Assembly: GCF_013032505.1 (NCBI RefSeq)
Contig: NZ_WQCG01000004.1
Span: forward strand, 270,390-334,389
Reading direction: 5' to 3'
DNA from: Ruegeria atlantica
GTDB taxonomy: Bacteria > Pseudomonadota > Alphaproteobacteria > Rhodobacterales > Rhodobacteraceae
Length of the DNA: 64,000 nucleotides
Position numbers and translations under genes: made by a program. How positions within the stretch are numbered: the stretch's first letter is position 1; the number at the start of each line of letters is the position of its first letter. The notes beneath the pieces were generated by a model that was not told the origin of the DNA, searched no databases, and saw only the letters and a list, made by a program, of their open reading frames with translations. This document shows, one piece after another, positions 37,863-46,459 of the stretch.

Positions 37863-38209
37863 TGTGCCTCCGATTCCAGAAGATAGCGGGCGATCCATTC
37901 GGCCTCTTCCTCGCTGATCAGAGGTCGCCACGGGGGCATTGCGGTGCCGGGGATGCCATCAAGGATAACGTCGGTCAAAACGTCAGCATCATAATGGTCC
38001 AGCGATTTGGACCGCAGATCCGGCCCAAGGCCACCCTTCAAAGACAAGCCGTGGCACGAGCCACAATCCTGATGAACAAGGCGTTTCAGGGCGTTGCCGT
38101 CCAGCACGTCGGCGGCGAGAGCCGAGGTGGCGACGAGGACGGCTGTTGTGAGAAAAGCGCGCGAGGTCCATGCCGGGAGCCCACAATACGAAGGGATGAC
38201 CCTAGCCAT
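37859..38209 (-). CDS. nirC: NirC, small periplasmic cytochrome c
   Basis: A 116-residue monoheme cytochrome: a signal peptide (about residues 12-32, ALA end), heme site CGSCHG (Cys49-His53) and a distal Met in GTAMPPWRPLIS. NirC can donate electrons to NirS or NirN/NirF during maturation. The ATG at 38209 overlaps the nirE end by 8 bases; a longer frame to 38311 would run into nirE. Confidence 0.9.
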   Translation of the reverse strand: MARVIPSYCGLPAWTSRAFLTTAVLVATSALAADVLDGNALKRLVHQDCGSCHGLSLKGGLGPDLRSKSLDHYDADVLTDVILDGIPGTAMPPWRPLISEEEAEWIARYLLESEAQ

Positions 38210-38969
38210 GAGCTTGCTCCTGCAGGTCTGCAACCGGCTGTTTGGCATATAGCGATACGACCTGACCGATGATGAATAGGGTCGGCGCTTGTAAATTTGC
38301 ATCGCGTACATCCGCCGCCAGTTGGTCCAGTCGGGAGATCAGGCGCCGTTCTTCGGTTGTGGTCGCGTTTCCAACGGCCAAAACGGGGGTCGAGCCGGGC
38401 AGATTTTCGGTCATAAGCCCCATTGCGATCTGGCCGATATTGGCGACACCCATGTAAATGACCAGCGTTGAGTCCGGGTCAGCCAGCCGTTTCCAATCCA
38501 GATCCAGTACCTTGTCGGCCTGTCTGTGACCGGTGACATACTGAACCGAGGTTGCCAGGCCGCGATGGGTCAGCGGCACTCCGGTCGCGCTGGATGCTCC
38601 TTGTGCGGCGGTGATGCCCGGCGCGTATTCAATCGCGATACCGTGGGCCATCAGATACGCGGCTTCTTCCGAACCACGTCCAAAGATCATCGGGTCGCCG
38701 CCTTTCAAACGCGCAACGCAATGACCTGCGCGGGCTTCTTTGACCAGAATTTCGTTGATGCGATCCTGTGGCACTGAATGGCATTTGGGCGCCTTTCCGA
38801 CCGGGATCAGTCGCGCGCCGGGGGTGTGCATTTCCAGAATGTCAGCCGAGACTAGCCGGTCGTAAACAACCACGTCAGCCTCTTGCAGCATGCGCATCGC
38901 ACGCAAGGTCATGAGTTCGGGGTCGCCGGGACCGGCACCAATCAGAAAAACCTTACCGCTCATGTGCAA
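38202..38969 (-). CDS. nirE: NirE, uroporphyrinogen-III C-methyltransferase
   Basis: A 255-residue SUMT that methylates uroporphyrinogen III at C2 and C7 to precorrin-2, the entry into heme d1 (and siroheme) synthesis. Motifs: VFLIGAGPGDPELMTLRA, LKGGDPMIFGRG, and PGITAAQGASS. Placement among nir genes makes it NirE rather than a cobalamin enzyme. A second ATG at 38963 is equally possible. It opens the nirE-C-F-DL-G-H-J-N operon and has its own DNR-type box at 39084. Confidence 0.94.
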   Translation of the reverse strand: MHMSGKVFLIGAGPGDPELMTLRAMRMLQEADVVVYDRLVSADILEMHTPGARLIPVGKAPKCHSVPQDRINEILVKEARAGHCVARLKGGDPMIFGRGSEEAAYLMAHGIAIEYAPGITAAQGASSATGVPLTHRGLATSVQYVTGHRQADKVLDLDWKRLADPDSTLVIYMGVANIGQIAMGLMTENLPGSTPVLAVGNATTTEERRLISRLDQLAADVRDANLQAPTLFIIGQVVSLYAKQPVADLQEQAHG

Positions 38970-39083
38970 ACTCGCTTGGTCTATTTGTCTTCTGAACCCG
39001 GTTCCATTCGGCGATTTGAGGACGTCGCTGGGCCAACCGGGCGTGTCATGCTGGCAGGTTTGCGCATTAACTGCGCTGTTTCC

Positions 39084-39097
39084 TTGACTAAAGTTAA
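39084..39097. promoter_or_regulatory. DNR/NnrR-type operator before nirE
   Basis: TTGACTAAAGTTAA matches TTGAC-N4-GTYAA with no mismatch. It shares its last two bases with the stem of a hairpin at 39096-39126. It gives the heme d1 genes a promoter separate from nirS. Confidence 0.8.
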
Positions 39098-39126
39098 GGA
39101 GCGCGGGATTTGCGCCCGCGCTCCTT
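39096..39126 (-). terminator. GC-rich hairpin after the cupredoxin gene
   Basis: A 12-bp perfect stem (AAGGAGCGCGGG / CCCGCGCTCCTT) with a 7-base loop lies 28 bases beyond the cupredoxin stop. On the minus strand AACTTTAG follows, a weak T tract. It likely ends or attenuates the nirS transcript. Confidence 0.65.
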
Positions 39127-39153
39127 GCTTCTTGCCTGTTTACTTGCCTCGGC

Positions 39154-39555
39154 TCAGGGTTCGACGGTGACCATTCCGATCATGTTCTGCGTTTCCCAAT
39201 GCGGGCCACAAAGGTATTCCTGCGGGCCGGGTGTCAGGAATGTCAGATCGACCGTTTCCTCGGGGAACAGCCTGTCACTTTCAGGTTCGCTGCCATCCTT
39301 AAGCAGGACCGAGTGGCTGGTCCGCTTGTCGACATTGACCCACCGGACAGTGGTGCCGGCCTTCACGGTCAGTTCGGCTGGGCAGAAATTGTATTTGTAC
39401 ATCAGCACTACTTCGGCGTCCTCGACCGCCGAGGTTGGCTGGCCAAAAAGCGTGAGATACCGGTCTTCGGCTTCGGCGCACAGCTCGACAGTGTCCTCGG
39501 CCCATGCGGGCGAGGACAGAAAAAGCAGGGCAGGAAGAAGGTGTTGGGGTTTCAT
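39154..39555 (-). CDS. Small exported cupredoxin (type 1 copper) in the nir cluster
   Basis: A 133-residue protein with a Sec signal peptide (cleavage near AWA, residue 19). Type 1 copper ligands are visible: His81 in TSHSVLL, then Cys116, His119 and Met125 in YLCGPHWETQNM. The Cys-x2-His spacing is as in pseudoazurin/plastocyanin, with one extra residue before Met. Two further cysteines (Cys26, Cys58) lie in an N-terminal extension. Pseudoazurin and azurin donate electrons to cd1 nitrite reductase, so a donor role for NirS is plausible. Downstream of the multiheme gene by 55 bases, with a hairpin between. Confidence 0.82.
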   Translation of the reverse strand: MKPQHLLPALLFLSSPAWAEDTVELCAEAEDRYLTLFGQPTSAVEDAEVVLMYKYNFCPAELTVKAGTTVRWVNVDKRTSHSVLLKDGSEPESDRLFPEETVDLTFLTPGPQEYLCGPHWETQNMIGMVTVEP

Positions 39556-39583
39556 CGTCCAAGTCTCCTTTCCAAAATGGGGT

Positions 39584-39604
39584 GGGGCCGGAGTGCCCGG
39601 CCCC
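39584..39604 (-). terminator. Intercistronic hairpin between multiheme cytochrome and cupredoxin genes
   Basis: GGGGCCGG and CCGGCCCC form a perfect 8-bp stem with a 5-base loop, 7 bases after the cytochrome stop. The minus-strand sequence after it (CATTTTGG) is a poor T tract, so partial termination or mRNA end protection is more likely. Confidence 0.55.
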
Positions 39605-39610
39605 AATCCG

Positions 39611-41398
39611 CTATTGTTTGACCACATTGATGAAGGCGGCGTCGTCGTCCAATGCCAGGCTGGTGTCCAGCGTGACATGGTGGAACCGGGCGGCGGCGAA
39701 ATCGTCATGGATCGCAAAACCAACTGTATAGGTCTGGCCGGACTCGAGCGGGACGTCACCCGGCGCGCCCGAGTTCAGCGGCCGGGTAAAGACCACGGTC
39801 CACATGCCACCGGACAGGTTCGCCGAGGCTGCAATTTCACCGTCATTAACCACGCGCTGTTCCAGCAGATAGCCGTTTGTCGCGCTGCCATCGGCGTAGA
39901 CGCGCATCAGGTCAAGATAGGTGCCGTCGGCCAGGTACTGCTCGATCTGTGCTTCGGCCTCCAGCTTGTCCCAACCGCCTAGTGCCTTGCCGCGGCGACC
40001 TTTGATTTCGACATCCGTGCGGCTTTCGCTGATGTACTTGGTTACGGTGTCCTGCGCGGACATGCGACCTGCGACGTCACCATTGGCGGCAATCGCATCC
40101 GCGCCGGGGTCAAAGGGCATATAGCTGTTGTCGGCGTGGCATGAGGCCCAGCAGCCTACCTGATCACCCAACTCGATTCCGGTGCCGGTGATCATCATGG
40201 CGACCTTTATCTGGTTGTTGGGATCCATTTTGCCGCCATCCACGAAGGGTGCAGGGTTGTGGCCTGCATCCGGCCATTGCAGGCGGACATACAGGTTTTC
40301 GTTATCATGCGCTGCCTGAACGGTTGCGTCGATTACGCCGCGTTTGCCGGGGATCGGTGTTGGTTCCAATTCGCCGCCTGCAACAATCTTATTGCCGATC
40401 GTGTCCAGCTCTTTGGCGTGGCAGGTCGTACACTGGTCTCCACCTTTGGTCAGAGGACGGGCACCACCGTGGAATTTACCATTCTGGACCCATTCAAACG
40501 AAGCCTGACCGGGGTAGAACAGTTTCAAATCGGCCGTGGCAACTGCGTTCCAGTCGATATCCGCGTCAACATCATCACCACCCCCGCTTGCGGGCGCTGC
40601 AGCTTCCTCACCGTTGGATTTGGCGCGTTCTTCGGCCAAAGCCGCATCCACCGCCGCTGCGATCTGAGTCTGCACGGCTTCATGTTGCGCCTGTTTGGCG
40701 GCTTTCTCGGTCTCGGCTTCTGCGGCTTCCTTGGCTTCGATCCGTTCAAGGCTCGCCATGTATTCCGGCGGGATCTGGCGGATAAAGTCCGGATTCGGTG
40801 CTTCGAGTTTTTCCAGATACTCTTCGTCGGCCCGGTCGCGGGCGTCCGAGTGCGCAATCCCCTTGTGACAGTCGATACAGGTTTGGCCCACGGTCATGGC
40901 GTTCAGGTGCTGCTGACGCGCGCGGGGTTTCTGGAATTCAGGCATCATCGATTCAAAGTCGTGACAGTTGCGGCATTCACGTGAGTCAGTGGCCTTCATC
41001 CGTTCCCACTCATTCATCGCCAGATGCACGCGTTTGGCTTCGAACTTCTCACGCGTGTTGATGGTGCCAACCACCTTGCCGTACAGTTCTTTGGATGCCT
41101 TGATCTTGCGGATCATCTTGTGCGTCCAGTCCTTGGGCACGTGACAGTCGGAACAGACGGCGCCCACGCCAGACCGGTTCACGTCATGGATGGTTCCGGT
41201 GTATTCTTCGTAGACGAAGTCGCGCATCTCGTGACACGAAATACAGAATTCCTTGGTATTGGTTGCTTCCATGGCGGTGTTGAAACCACCCCAGAAGATG
41301 ATGCCGCCGACAAAGGCTGCGGCAATACCGGCCACGGGCATTCCCCACAGGAAATACCGGCGCCAGATCGGTTTTTTCTTATCCGGTTCGGAAGTCAT
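39611..41398 (-). CDS. Chimeric multiheme cytochrome: NapC/NirT domain plus EB_dh-like heme domain
   Basis: A 595-residue membrane-anchored periplasmic cytochrome. Residues 13-45 include one membrane helix ([19 protein letters not shown]). The NapC/NirT-type part has four heme sites: CISCH (52-56), CSDCH (82-86), CRNCH (142-146), CIDCH (174-178). A charged Ala/Glu/Lys coiled linker (about 195-280) leads to a second part with CTTCH (323-327), the strand [11 protein letters not shown], and an unusual C-x3-CH (416-421, CWASCH). That second part resembles the heme-binding domain of ethylbenzene/DMS dehydrogenase gamma subunits. NapC/NirT proteins oxidise quinol, so this may feed NirS. ATG at 41398; earlier frame overlaps the nirS terminator. 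Confidence 0.85.
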   Translation of the reverse strand: MTSEPDKKKPIWRRYFLWGMPVAGIAAAFVGGIIFWGGFNTAMEATNTKEFCISCHEMRDFVYEEYTGTIHDVNRSGVGAVCSDCHVPKDWTHKMIRKIKASKELYGKVVGTINTREKFEAKRVHLAMNEWERMKATDSRECRNCHDFESMMPEFQKPRARQQHLNAMTVGQTCIDCHKGIAHSDARDRADEEYLEKLEAPNPDFIRQIPPEYMASLERIEAKEAAEAETEKAAKQAQHEAVQTQIAAAVDAALAEERAKSNGEEAAAPASGGGDDVDADIDWNAVATADLKLFYPGQASFEWVQNGKFHGGARPLTKGGDQCTTCHAKELDTIGNKIVAGGELEPTPIPGKRGVIDATVQAAHDNENLYVRLQWPDAGHNPAPFVDGGKMDPNNQIKVAMMITGTGIELGDQVGCWASCHADNSYMPFDPGADAIAANGDVAGRMSAQDTVTKYISESRTDVEIKGRRGKALGGWDKLEAEAQIEQYLADGTYLDLMRVYADGSATNGYLLEQRVVNDGEIAASANLSGGMWTVVFTRPLNSGAPGDVPLESGQTYTVGFAIHDDFAAARFHHVTLDTSLALDDDAAFINVVKQ

Positions 41399-41472
41399 GT
41401 CCGGGCTCCGTTTTGGCTGTCTTGTCTGGCCTTGGATGGCAGGCCGGTGAGTTTGGCTGAGTGAACAAACGA

Positions 41473-41503
41473 GGAAAGGGCGGGCGAGGGGCCCGCCCTT
41501 TCC
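41473..41503 (-). terminator. Strong hairpin after nirS
   Basis: GGAAAGGGCGGGC and GCCCGCCCTTTCC make a perfect 13-bp stem with a 5-base loop, 20 bases after the nirS stop. TCGTTTG follows on the minus strand. It probably terminates most nirS message and lets some reading continue into the multiheme gene. Confidence 0.75.
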
Positions 41504-41522
41504 GAAGTTGGTTGCGAAACCG

Positions 41523-43199
41523 TCAGGTGACGTGGTTCGACCGGTTGTAGACGTTGAATTTTCCGGTCGGTGCAAACAGCCCTTTCACGCGGCCGATCTC
41601 TTCCAGCGTCTTGGCGTCGTAGATCACGATCTCACCGTTCGCTTCTTTCGAGGTCGAGCGGTTCCACTTGGAAACCCAAACCTCGGAACCGTCCTGATTG
41701 AACTCGAAGTGGACGGCGACGTTGCCTTCCTCTTCTGTGATCTGGATCGTTTTCACGATCTCACCGGTTGCCTTGTCGATGACCTGCACCGATTGCTGAA
41801 CTTCAGGCTCGGGGTGCTTGGTCTGGTCGGCCCAGATATAATCTGATTCCGGGTGTGTCCGGATGAACAGACCGGGTCCGTCGGTTTCCACCTCGTAGCA
41901 GACTTTCCATGCGTCATCCGGACGACCCTCGGGGTCGTTGCCCCACACAGTGACAGTGCCTTCGCCCAGGTGGGTCGTACCGGCAACCGGGCCACAATTC
42001 GGATCATCCCAGTTGGCGCCCGGGCCGGGGTGCGGCAGCGGCGCCGTATCGATCATGGCTTCCAGCTTGTGGGTTTCGGTATCGACCACAACCATCTTGT
42101 TCGATGCGTTCGCGGCGATCTGGAAGTAACGGCCGGTTGGATCAAAGAACCCGTCATGCAGGAACTTGGCGCTGTCGATCTTGTCGATCCGCAGGTTGTC
42201 CAGGTCTGAGTAATCGACTTGCCAGAGCTGGCCGAGCTCCTTCACGGCTACGATCCAGGTTGGCTCGTTCGGAGTGGTGTAGATTGCGGCCACACGGGCC
42301 TCTTCCACGTAGTCCCCGTCCACGTTGTAGCCTCGGGTCGAGACAACCTTCTTCGGTTCCATTGTTTCGGCATCGACGATCGCGAAATGCGGCGGCCAAT
42401 AGGCCCCACCGATCACGTATTTACCATCACCAGAAACGGCCACGTCGCGGGCGTCATAGCCAATGGTGACCTCGGCCACGAGCATATTCTCAGGGTTCTG
42501 CCACAGGTCGATCTTGGTCATCTTGCCGTCGCGGCCCATGGTGTACCAGAAGCGGCCAGGATTTTCCGGCTCTTCCAGTTTATGGTGCTCGGACGCTTTT
42601 AGAACGTGCACGGCGTAGCCCGTCGGAATATGCGCCAGCACTTCCTTGGTGTCGCCGTCGATCACAGCCACCTTGCCCACGTCACGTTCGATAACTACAA
42701 AGAAGTTCTCCCAGTTTCGGCCATGCAGCGGCTCGCTTGGGTAATCTTCGGGTTCGACATAGACCTTACGGGTCGCCATCATTTGCTCAAGCGACATTTC
42801 CGGCGGCTTGGGTGGCTCCATCTGGATGTAGGTCGCCATATTGCTGATCTCGTCCTCGGACATCACGTCCGAGAAGTTGTTCATCCCGCCTTCGGTGCCC
42901 CAGGCGATAATTTTTTCGAGCCGTTCCTGTCCTAGTTTTAGGGTGCCGGATTCGGTCACGGTGCCGTCGGCGTTTTTCGTTTCCACCAATGGTTCAAGGC
43001 TTTTGCCCGTCGCTCCTTTGCGCAACACACCGTGACAGCCAGCGCAGCGTTCAAAGTACAATTGTTTTGACGATTCAAAGGCGTCCTTATCAAGGGTTGG
43101 CTCTTCGGCGAGTGTCGGAGCAGCGACGCTGCCCAGCAGCATCGCCAAACCGACCCCAAAGGCACGGCCAGTTTTTTTGTAGCTGATTCCAAGTGACAT
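41523..43199 (-). CDS. nirS: Cytochrome cd1 nitrite reductase
   Basis: NirS reduces nitrite to NO in the periplasm. The protein is 558 residues with a Sec signal peptide (to about TLA, residue 31), a heme c domain with CAGCHG (Cys52-His56), and the eight-bladed heme d1 propeller ([57 protein letters not shown]). Length and order are normal. The ATG at 43199 follows GGAGAG by 5 bases; GTG at 43205 is a weaker alternative. A perfect TTGAC-N4-GTCAA box lies 62 bases ahead. Confidence 0.98.
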   Translation of the reverse strand: MSLGISYKKTGRAFGVGLAMLLGSVAAPTLAEEPTLDKDAFESSKQLYFERCAGCHGVLRKGATGKSLEPLVETKNADGTVTESGTLKLGQERLEKIIAWGTEGGMNNFSDVMSEDEISNMATYIQMEPPKPPEMSLEQMMATRKVYVEPEDYPSEPLHGRNWENFFVVIERDVGKVAVIDGDTKEVLAHIPTGYAVHVLKASEHHKLEEPENPGRFWYTMGRDGKMTKIDLWQNPENMLVAEVTIGYDARDVAVSGDGKYVIGGAYWPPHFAIVDAETMEPKKVVSTRGYNVDGDYVEEARVAAIYTTPNEPTWIVAVKELGQLWQVDYSDLDNLRIDKIDSAKFLHDGFFDPTGRYFQIAANASNKMVVVDTETHKLEAMIDTAPLPHPGPGANWDDPNCGPVAGTTHLGEGTVTVWGNDPEGRPDDAWKVCYEVETDGPGLFIRTHPESDYIWADQTKHPEPEVQQSVQVIDKATGEIVKTIQITEEEGNVAVHFEFNQDGSEVWVSKWNRSTSKEANGEIVIYDAKTLEEIGRVKGLFAPTGKFNVYNRSNHVT

Positions 43200-43260
43200 G
43201 ATCACTCTCCATTTGCTGGTGAGGCAGGGCTAAGGTTGGCCCACCGAAGCCTTCGGCTCC

Positions 43261-43274
43261 TTGACGAAAGTCAA
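43261..43274. promoter_or_regulatory. DNR/NnrR-type operator of nirS
   Basis: TTGACGAAAGTCAA is a perfect dyad TTGAC-N4-GTCAA. Centred at -41.5, transcription would begin near 43226 with a 27-base leader to nirS. Confidence 0.88.
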
Positions 43275-43364
43275 CGGATGGGGCGTAAACCGGGGTGGAG
43301 ATGCAAAAATTCACCCAAAAAAACCTCAGAAAATCTGTGTTTTAGAGGCATGTTTTCCGCCGTT

Positions 43365-43378
43365 TTGATTTTGGTTAA
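43365..43378. promoter_or_regulatory. DNR/NnrR-type operator of nnrS
   Basis: TTGATTTTGGTTAA keeps both half sites of the dyad in a weaker form (TTGAT and GTTAA). Centred at -41.5 it predicts a start near 43413, 21 bases before nnrS. Confidence 0.65.
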
Positions 43379-43433
43379 GTGCCGCGAACAAGCAGGCTGC
43401 TAGGGCTTGGAAAAACGACCTAGGAGAGCAGCT

Positions 43434-44612
43434 ATGCCCGCAGTCATCACCCGTATTTTTGGTGAGGGGTTCCGCGTGTTTTTTCTGTCCGCCGGGCTGT
43501 ATGGCCTGTTTGTCGGACTAGTCTGGGGATTGTGGCTGACGGTGCCTTACATGGCGCCGGATTACGGCATGACGCCGCCCATGTGGCATGCGCATGAGAT
43601 GATCTTTGGCTATGCCACTGCGGCGTTGGGTGGGTTCTTTCTGACGGCGGTACCAAACTGGACCGGTGCACCTGATGCGCGCGCGCGGTTCATCGCCCTT
43701 GCAGCAGGGATATGGTTGGCAGGCCGGATGGCAATGTGGTTTTCCGGGATGTTGCCGCCGGCTATGGTTGCCGTGATCGACCTTGCGTTTCTTCCGATCC
43801 TTGCAGCCAAGATCGCGACGCAATTGATCCGTCGGCCGAAACCGCAGAACATGATTTTCCTACTGTTGCTCAGCCTCATCTGGATCGCGGACTTGCTGAC
43901 TCATTTTGAGTGGACCGGGCTGACGGATGACACGTTACAATCCGGGTTGCGGATGGGTTTGCTGACGCTCTGCGCGATGATAGCCATTCTGGGCGGACGG
44001 ATCACGCCGGCCTTTACCCGCAACGCCATGAAGCGCGCCGGGGCGTCTGAGGCGGACTGGCCTGTTTCCGTTGGTGCGCTGAACAAGGCCGGAATGGGAT
44101 TGTCTCTTATCCTGCCGCTGAGCATTCTGGCATCAGGCGATTGGGAAATTGCCGGGGCTGTTGCCCTAACGTTGGGCGTGGTGCAAATCCTGCGCATGGC
44201 TCGGTGGCGGACAATTTGGGCTGCGCGTGAACCGATCCTGCTGGCGCTGCATCTGGGGCTGGGCATGTTGGCGCTGGGTCTGATCCTGTGGGGCTTGGCG
44301 GTGCTGGGTCTAGGCAATGAGGTTGCCGCCCTGCATGTCTTGGGTATCGGTTGCGTAGGTGGCATGACACTGGCGGTCATGAGCCGCGCCGCGCTCGGAC
44401 ATAGCGGTCGCGCGCTGGTCGCACCCGGACCGATGGTTGTGGCCTATGGATTGATGGCGGCGGCGGCGCTGTCGCGCTGGATCGGGGCCGAGTTGGATTC
44501 AGGCTATCTGGTTGCGATGCTCTTGTCAGACGGTCTGTGGGTCACTGCTTTTGCGCTGTATCTGGTTGCGATGTGGCCCGCATTGACCGGACCGCGCGCG
44601 AAGCAAGACTAG
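43434..44612 (+). CDS. nnrS: NnrS family heme-copper membrane protein
   Basis: A 392-residue membrane protein with about twelve helices. The family-typical MWHAHEMIFGYATAALGGFFLTAVPNWTG region is present, with His residues thought to bind heme and copper. NnrS protects cells under nitrosative stress and is usually controlled by NnrR. The ATG at 43434 follows AGGAGAG; it runs divergently from nirS, sharing a 234-base control region with two DNR-type boxes. Confidence 0.94.
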   Translation: MPAVITRIFGEGFRVFFLSAGLYGLFVGLVWGLWLTVPYMAPDYGMTPPMWHAHEMIFGYATAALGGFFLTAVPNWTGAPDARARFIALAAGIWLAGRMAMWFSGMLPPAMVAVIDLAFLPILAAKIATQLIRRPKPQNMIFLLLLSLIWIADLLTHFEWTGLTDDTLQSGLRMGLLTLCAMIAILGGRITPAFTRNAMKRAGASEADWPVSVGALNKAGMGLSLILPLSILASGDWEIAGAVALTLGVVQILRMARWRTIWAAREPILLALHLGLGMLALGLILWGLAVLGLGNEVAALHVLGIGCVGGMTLAVMSRAALGHSGRALVAPGPMVVAYGLMAAAALSRWIGAELDSGYLVAMLLSDGLWVTAFALYLVAMWPALTGPRAKQD

Positions 44613-44618
44613 GTACCT

Positions 44619-44635
44619 TATCGTTTCAAACGATA
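44619..44635. terminator. Short palindrome between nnrS and the convergent Hint gene
   Basis: TATCGTTTCAAACGATA is a perfect 17-base palindrome around a central C in the 27-base gap between two convergent stops. It may be a weak bidirectional terminator. Confidence 0.4.
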
Positions 44636-44639
44636 GAAA

Positions 44640-45689
44640 TCATTCGATCAATGAGCGACTGTTCTTGATGTGGCGTTGCACCATGTGCCGGACCTGCTTG
44701 CCTTTGCTCGGGATCGGACGCGCGGATGGCGGCACAAAATCTTCGGTGGCCAGGGCAGGAAACAGCTCCAGCATTTCTGCCCGGGCTGCAAGTGGCACCG
44801 TTCTGAGCGCTTCGGCTCCGGCGAACAGGCTCTCAGATGGGGCGCCTTCGGCAAAGACGATCTCATGCTGTTCGAACAGCATGTGAAAATACTCGACCGA
44901 CTCTGCGTTTTCCTCGACCGTTATGCCGGGGACGCCAACAAGCGCATGAGCGGCCACCAGAATTTCGCTGGTGTCGAACATTCGGATCGCGATGGCCGAG
45001 CGCACCAGCATCCGATGCTGTGGCGATACCAATAAGTCGCGCTGCGGTAATCCGCGTCCCAATGCTCCAGCCGCTATGCGGATCGGGCGAAGTTTGGGCT
45101 TTTCCGACAGCTCCTGGCCGGTCAATGCGCGTGCGCCAATCCAGCGAATACGCTGCGGACCCCGGTCCATTGTCATCACCTCATCCCCGACCGCGAGCGC
45201 CTCGATAGGGCGCGTGCCATTTGGCGTCTCGATCAGTGTGCCAGCGGTGAAACAGGGCACAACCGTATCAACCGGAATATTCGGGCCGTTGTCGGTTAGA
45301 TCGATAATGGTCAGCGTCGTATTCAGCGGGGGGACGCTTCCACCGATGAAACCCAGGAAATAACCTTGTTCAGCGGAATTGGTGTTAATGAATCCATTAT
45401 TGTTACTATCCCAATCCATAACACCAATTTCGTAGGTGTTGCCGTCTGTATCCCGGACAAGGATGGTATAGTCCCAGTCAAACGCGCGGCCCATATAGGT
45501 CTGGGTTGGGTCGTTTGGAACTTCGTTGTTTACGTTGTCGCCATCGATGATCGTGGGATCTGCACCGTCGGTAATCGTGATCTGGCTGTATTGCGAGATC
45601 TGGAATGTAGTGTTGACTTGATAGAGCTGCGCCTGACTGGTCGACATCGTCGAGTCAGAACGGAATGCACCGTAGATACTAATTGCCAT
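44640..45689 (-). CDS. Hint-domain (hedgehog/intein) protein
   Basis: A 349-residue protein. Residues 1-140 are Asn/Thr/Asp-rich, beta-like and without cysteine. At residue 146 a Hint domain begins with the reactive cysteine: VPCFTAGTLIETPNGTRPIEALAVGDEVMT, and later LLVSPQHRMLV supplies the motif histidine. This is the Hint_2 type common in Rhodobacteraceae surface or secreted proteins, where it may self-process. No signal peptide is evident; type I secretion is possible. The N-terminal half is visibly more AT-rich than neighbours. It interrupts nnrS and norC. Confidence 0.85.
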   Translation of the reverse strand: MAISIYGAFRSDSTMSTSQAQLYQVNTTFQISQYSQITITDGADPTIIDGDNVNNEVPNDPTQTYMGRAFDWDYTILVRDTDGNTYEIGVMDWDSNNNGFINTNSAEQGYFLGFIGGSVPPLNTTLTIIDLTDNGPNIPVDTVVPCFTAGTLIETPNGTRPIEALAVGDEVMTMDRGPQRIRWIGARALTGQELSEKPKLRPIRIAAGALGRGLPQRDLLVSPQHRMLVRSAIAIRMFDTSEILVAAHALVGVPGITVEENAESVEYFHMLFEQHEIVFAEGAPSESLFAGAEALRTVPLAARAEMLELFPALATEDFVPPSARPIPSKGKQVRHMVQRHIKNSRSLIE

Positions 45690-45993
45690 CGTTACCTAGA
45701 CCTTTGTGTGCTTTGCTTTTGCGAGGCCGCGCAAAAGCGACGCTACCGAGTGTTTGCGAAAAAGTGTTGCTGAGTCCGGCGACGTTTTTCAAGGCGTTAA
45801 AATGGCAATTCTGGGGTTATGGGGCCTAATGTAGGTGCAACAGTTTCCTGAAGGTCACACTCGACTTGGTTTGTCGCCACGTGTTCCCGGTGCTTTACGG
45901 CGATGTCTGCCGGTCTTGACTTTCGTTAAGGCGGTACGTCTGCCCGCGCTGCATTCTGATCTCCACTAGCTAATCTGCGCAAAGGAGAGCGCG
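45690..45993. other. Intergenic region between the Hint gene and norC
   Basis: 304 bases between divergent genes. The norC side holds the DNR-type box at 45916 and the AAAGGAGAG ribosome site. The Hint side (45690-45850) shows no promoter or repeat that I can support. Confidence 0.6.
45916..45929. promoter_or_regulatory. DNR/NnrR-type operator of the nor operon
   Basis: TTGACTTTCGTTAA matches TTGAC-N4-GTYAA fully. Centred at -41.5 it predicts a start near 45964 and a 30-base leader to norC. Confidence 0.83.
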
Positions 45994-46443
45994 ATGCGAG
46001 AAGTCATGACCAAGAGCATGGCGCGCAATATATTCTATGGCGGGTCCCTGTTCTTTATTCTCATCTTTCTGGCTTTGTCCGCCCATTCCCACTGGTACAT
46101 CGTGAATTCCGAGAATGCCGCGAATCTTGATGACAGTGTGGTTCGGGGCAAACACGTCTGGGAAAAACACGCCTGTATCAATTGTCACACGATCCTTGGT
46201 GAAGGGGCTTACTTTGCCCCTGAGGTCGGCAACGTGATGACCCGTTGGGGCGTTCTGGATGACCCGGAATCTGCCTTTGATGCCCTTAAGGGCTGGATGG
46301 AGGCACAGCCTACCGGCGTTCCCGGTCGCCGACAGATGCCGCAATTCAACCTCAGCGACGAAGAGATCCGTGATCTGACCAACTTCCTGATCTGGACGGA
46401 CAATATCGATGCTCAGGACTGGCCGCCCAACGAGGCCGGCTGA
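45994..46443 (+). CDS. norC: Nitric oxide reductase subunit C
   Basis: A 149-residue membrane-anchored monoheme cytochrome c. One N-terminal helix (residues about 12-32) and heme site CINCHT (Cys61-His65) with distal Met in RRQMPQF. NorC passes electrons to the NorB active site. AAAGGAGAG precedes the ATG. First gene of norCBQDEF. Confidence 0.97.
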   Translation: MREVMTKSMARNIFYGGSLFFILIFLALSAHSHWYIVNSENAANLDDSVVRGKHVWEKHACINCHTILGEGAYFAPEVGNVMTRWGVLDDPESAFDALKGWMEAQPTGVPGRRQMPQFNLSDEEIRDLTNFLIWTDNIDAQDWPPNEAG

Positions 46444-46459
46444 GAAAGGGAACGGAGCA

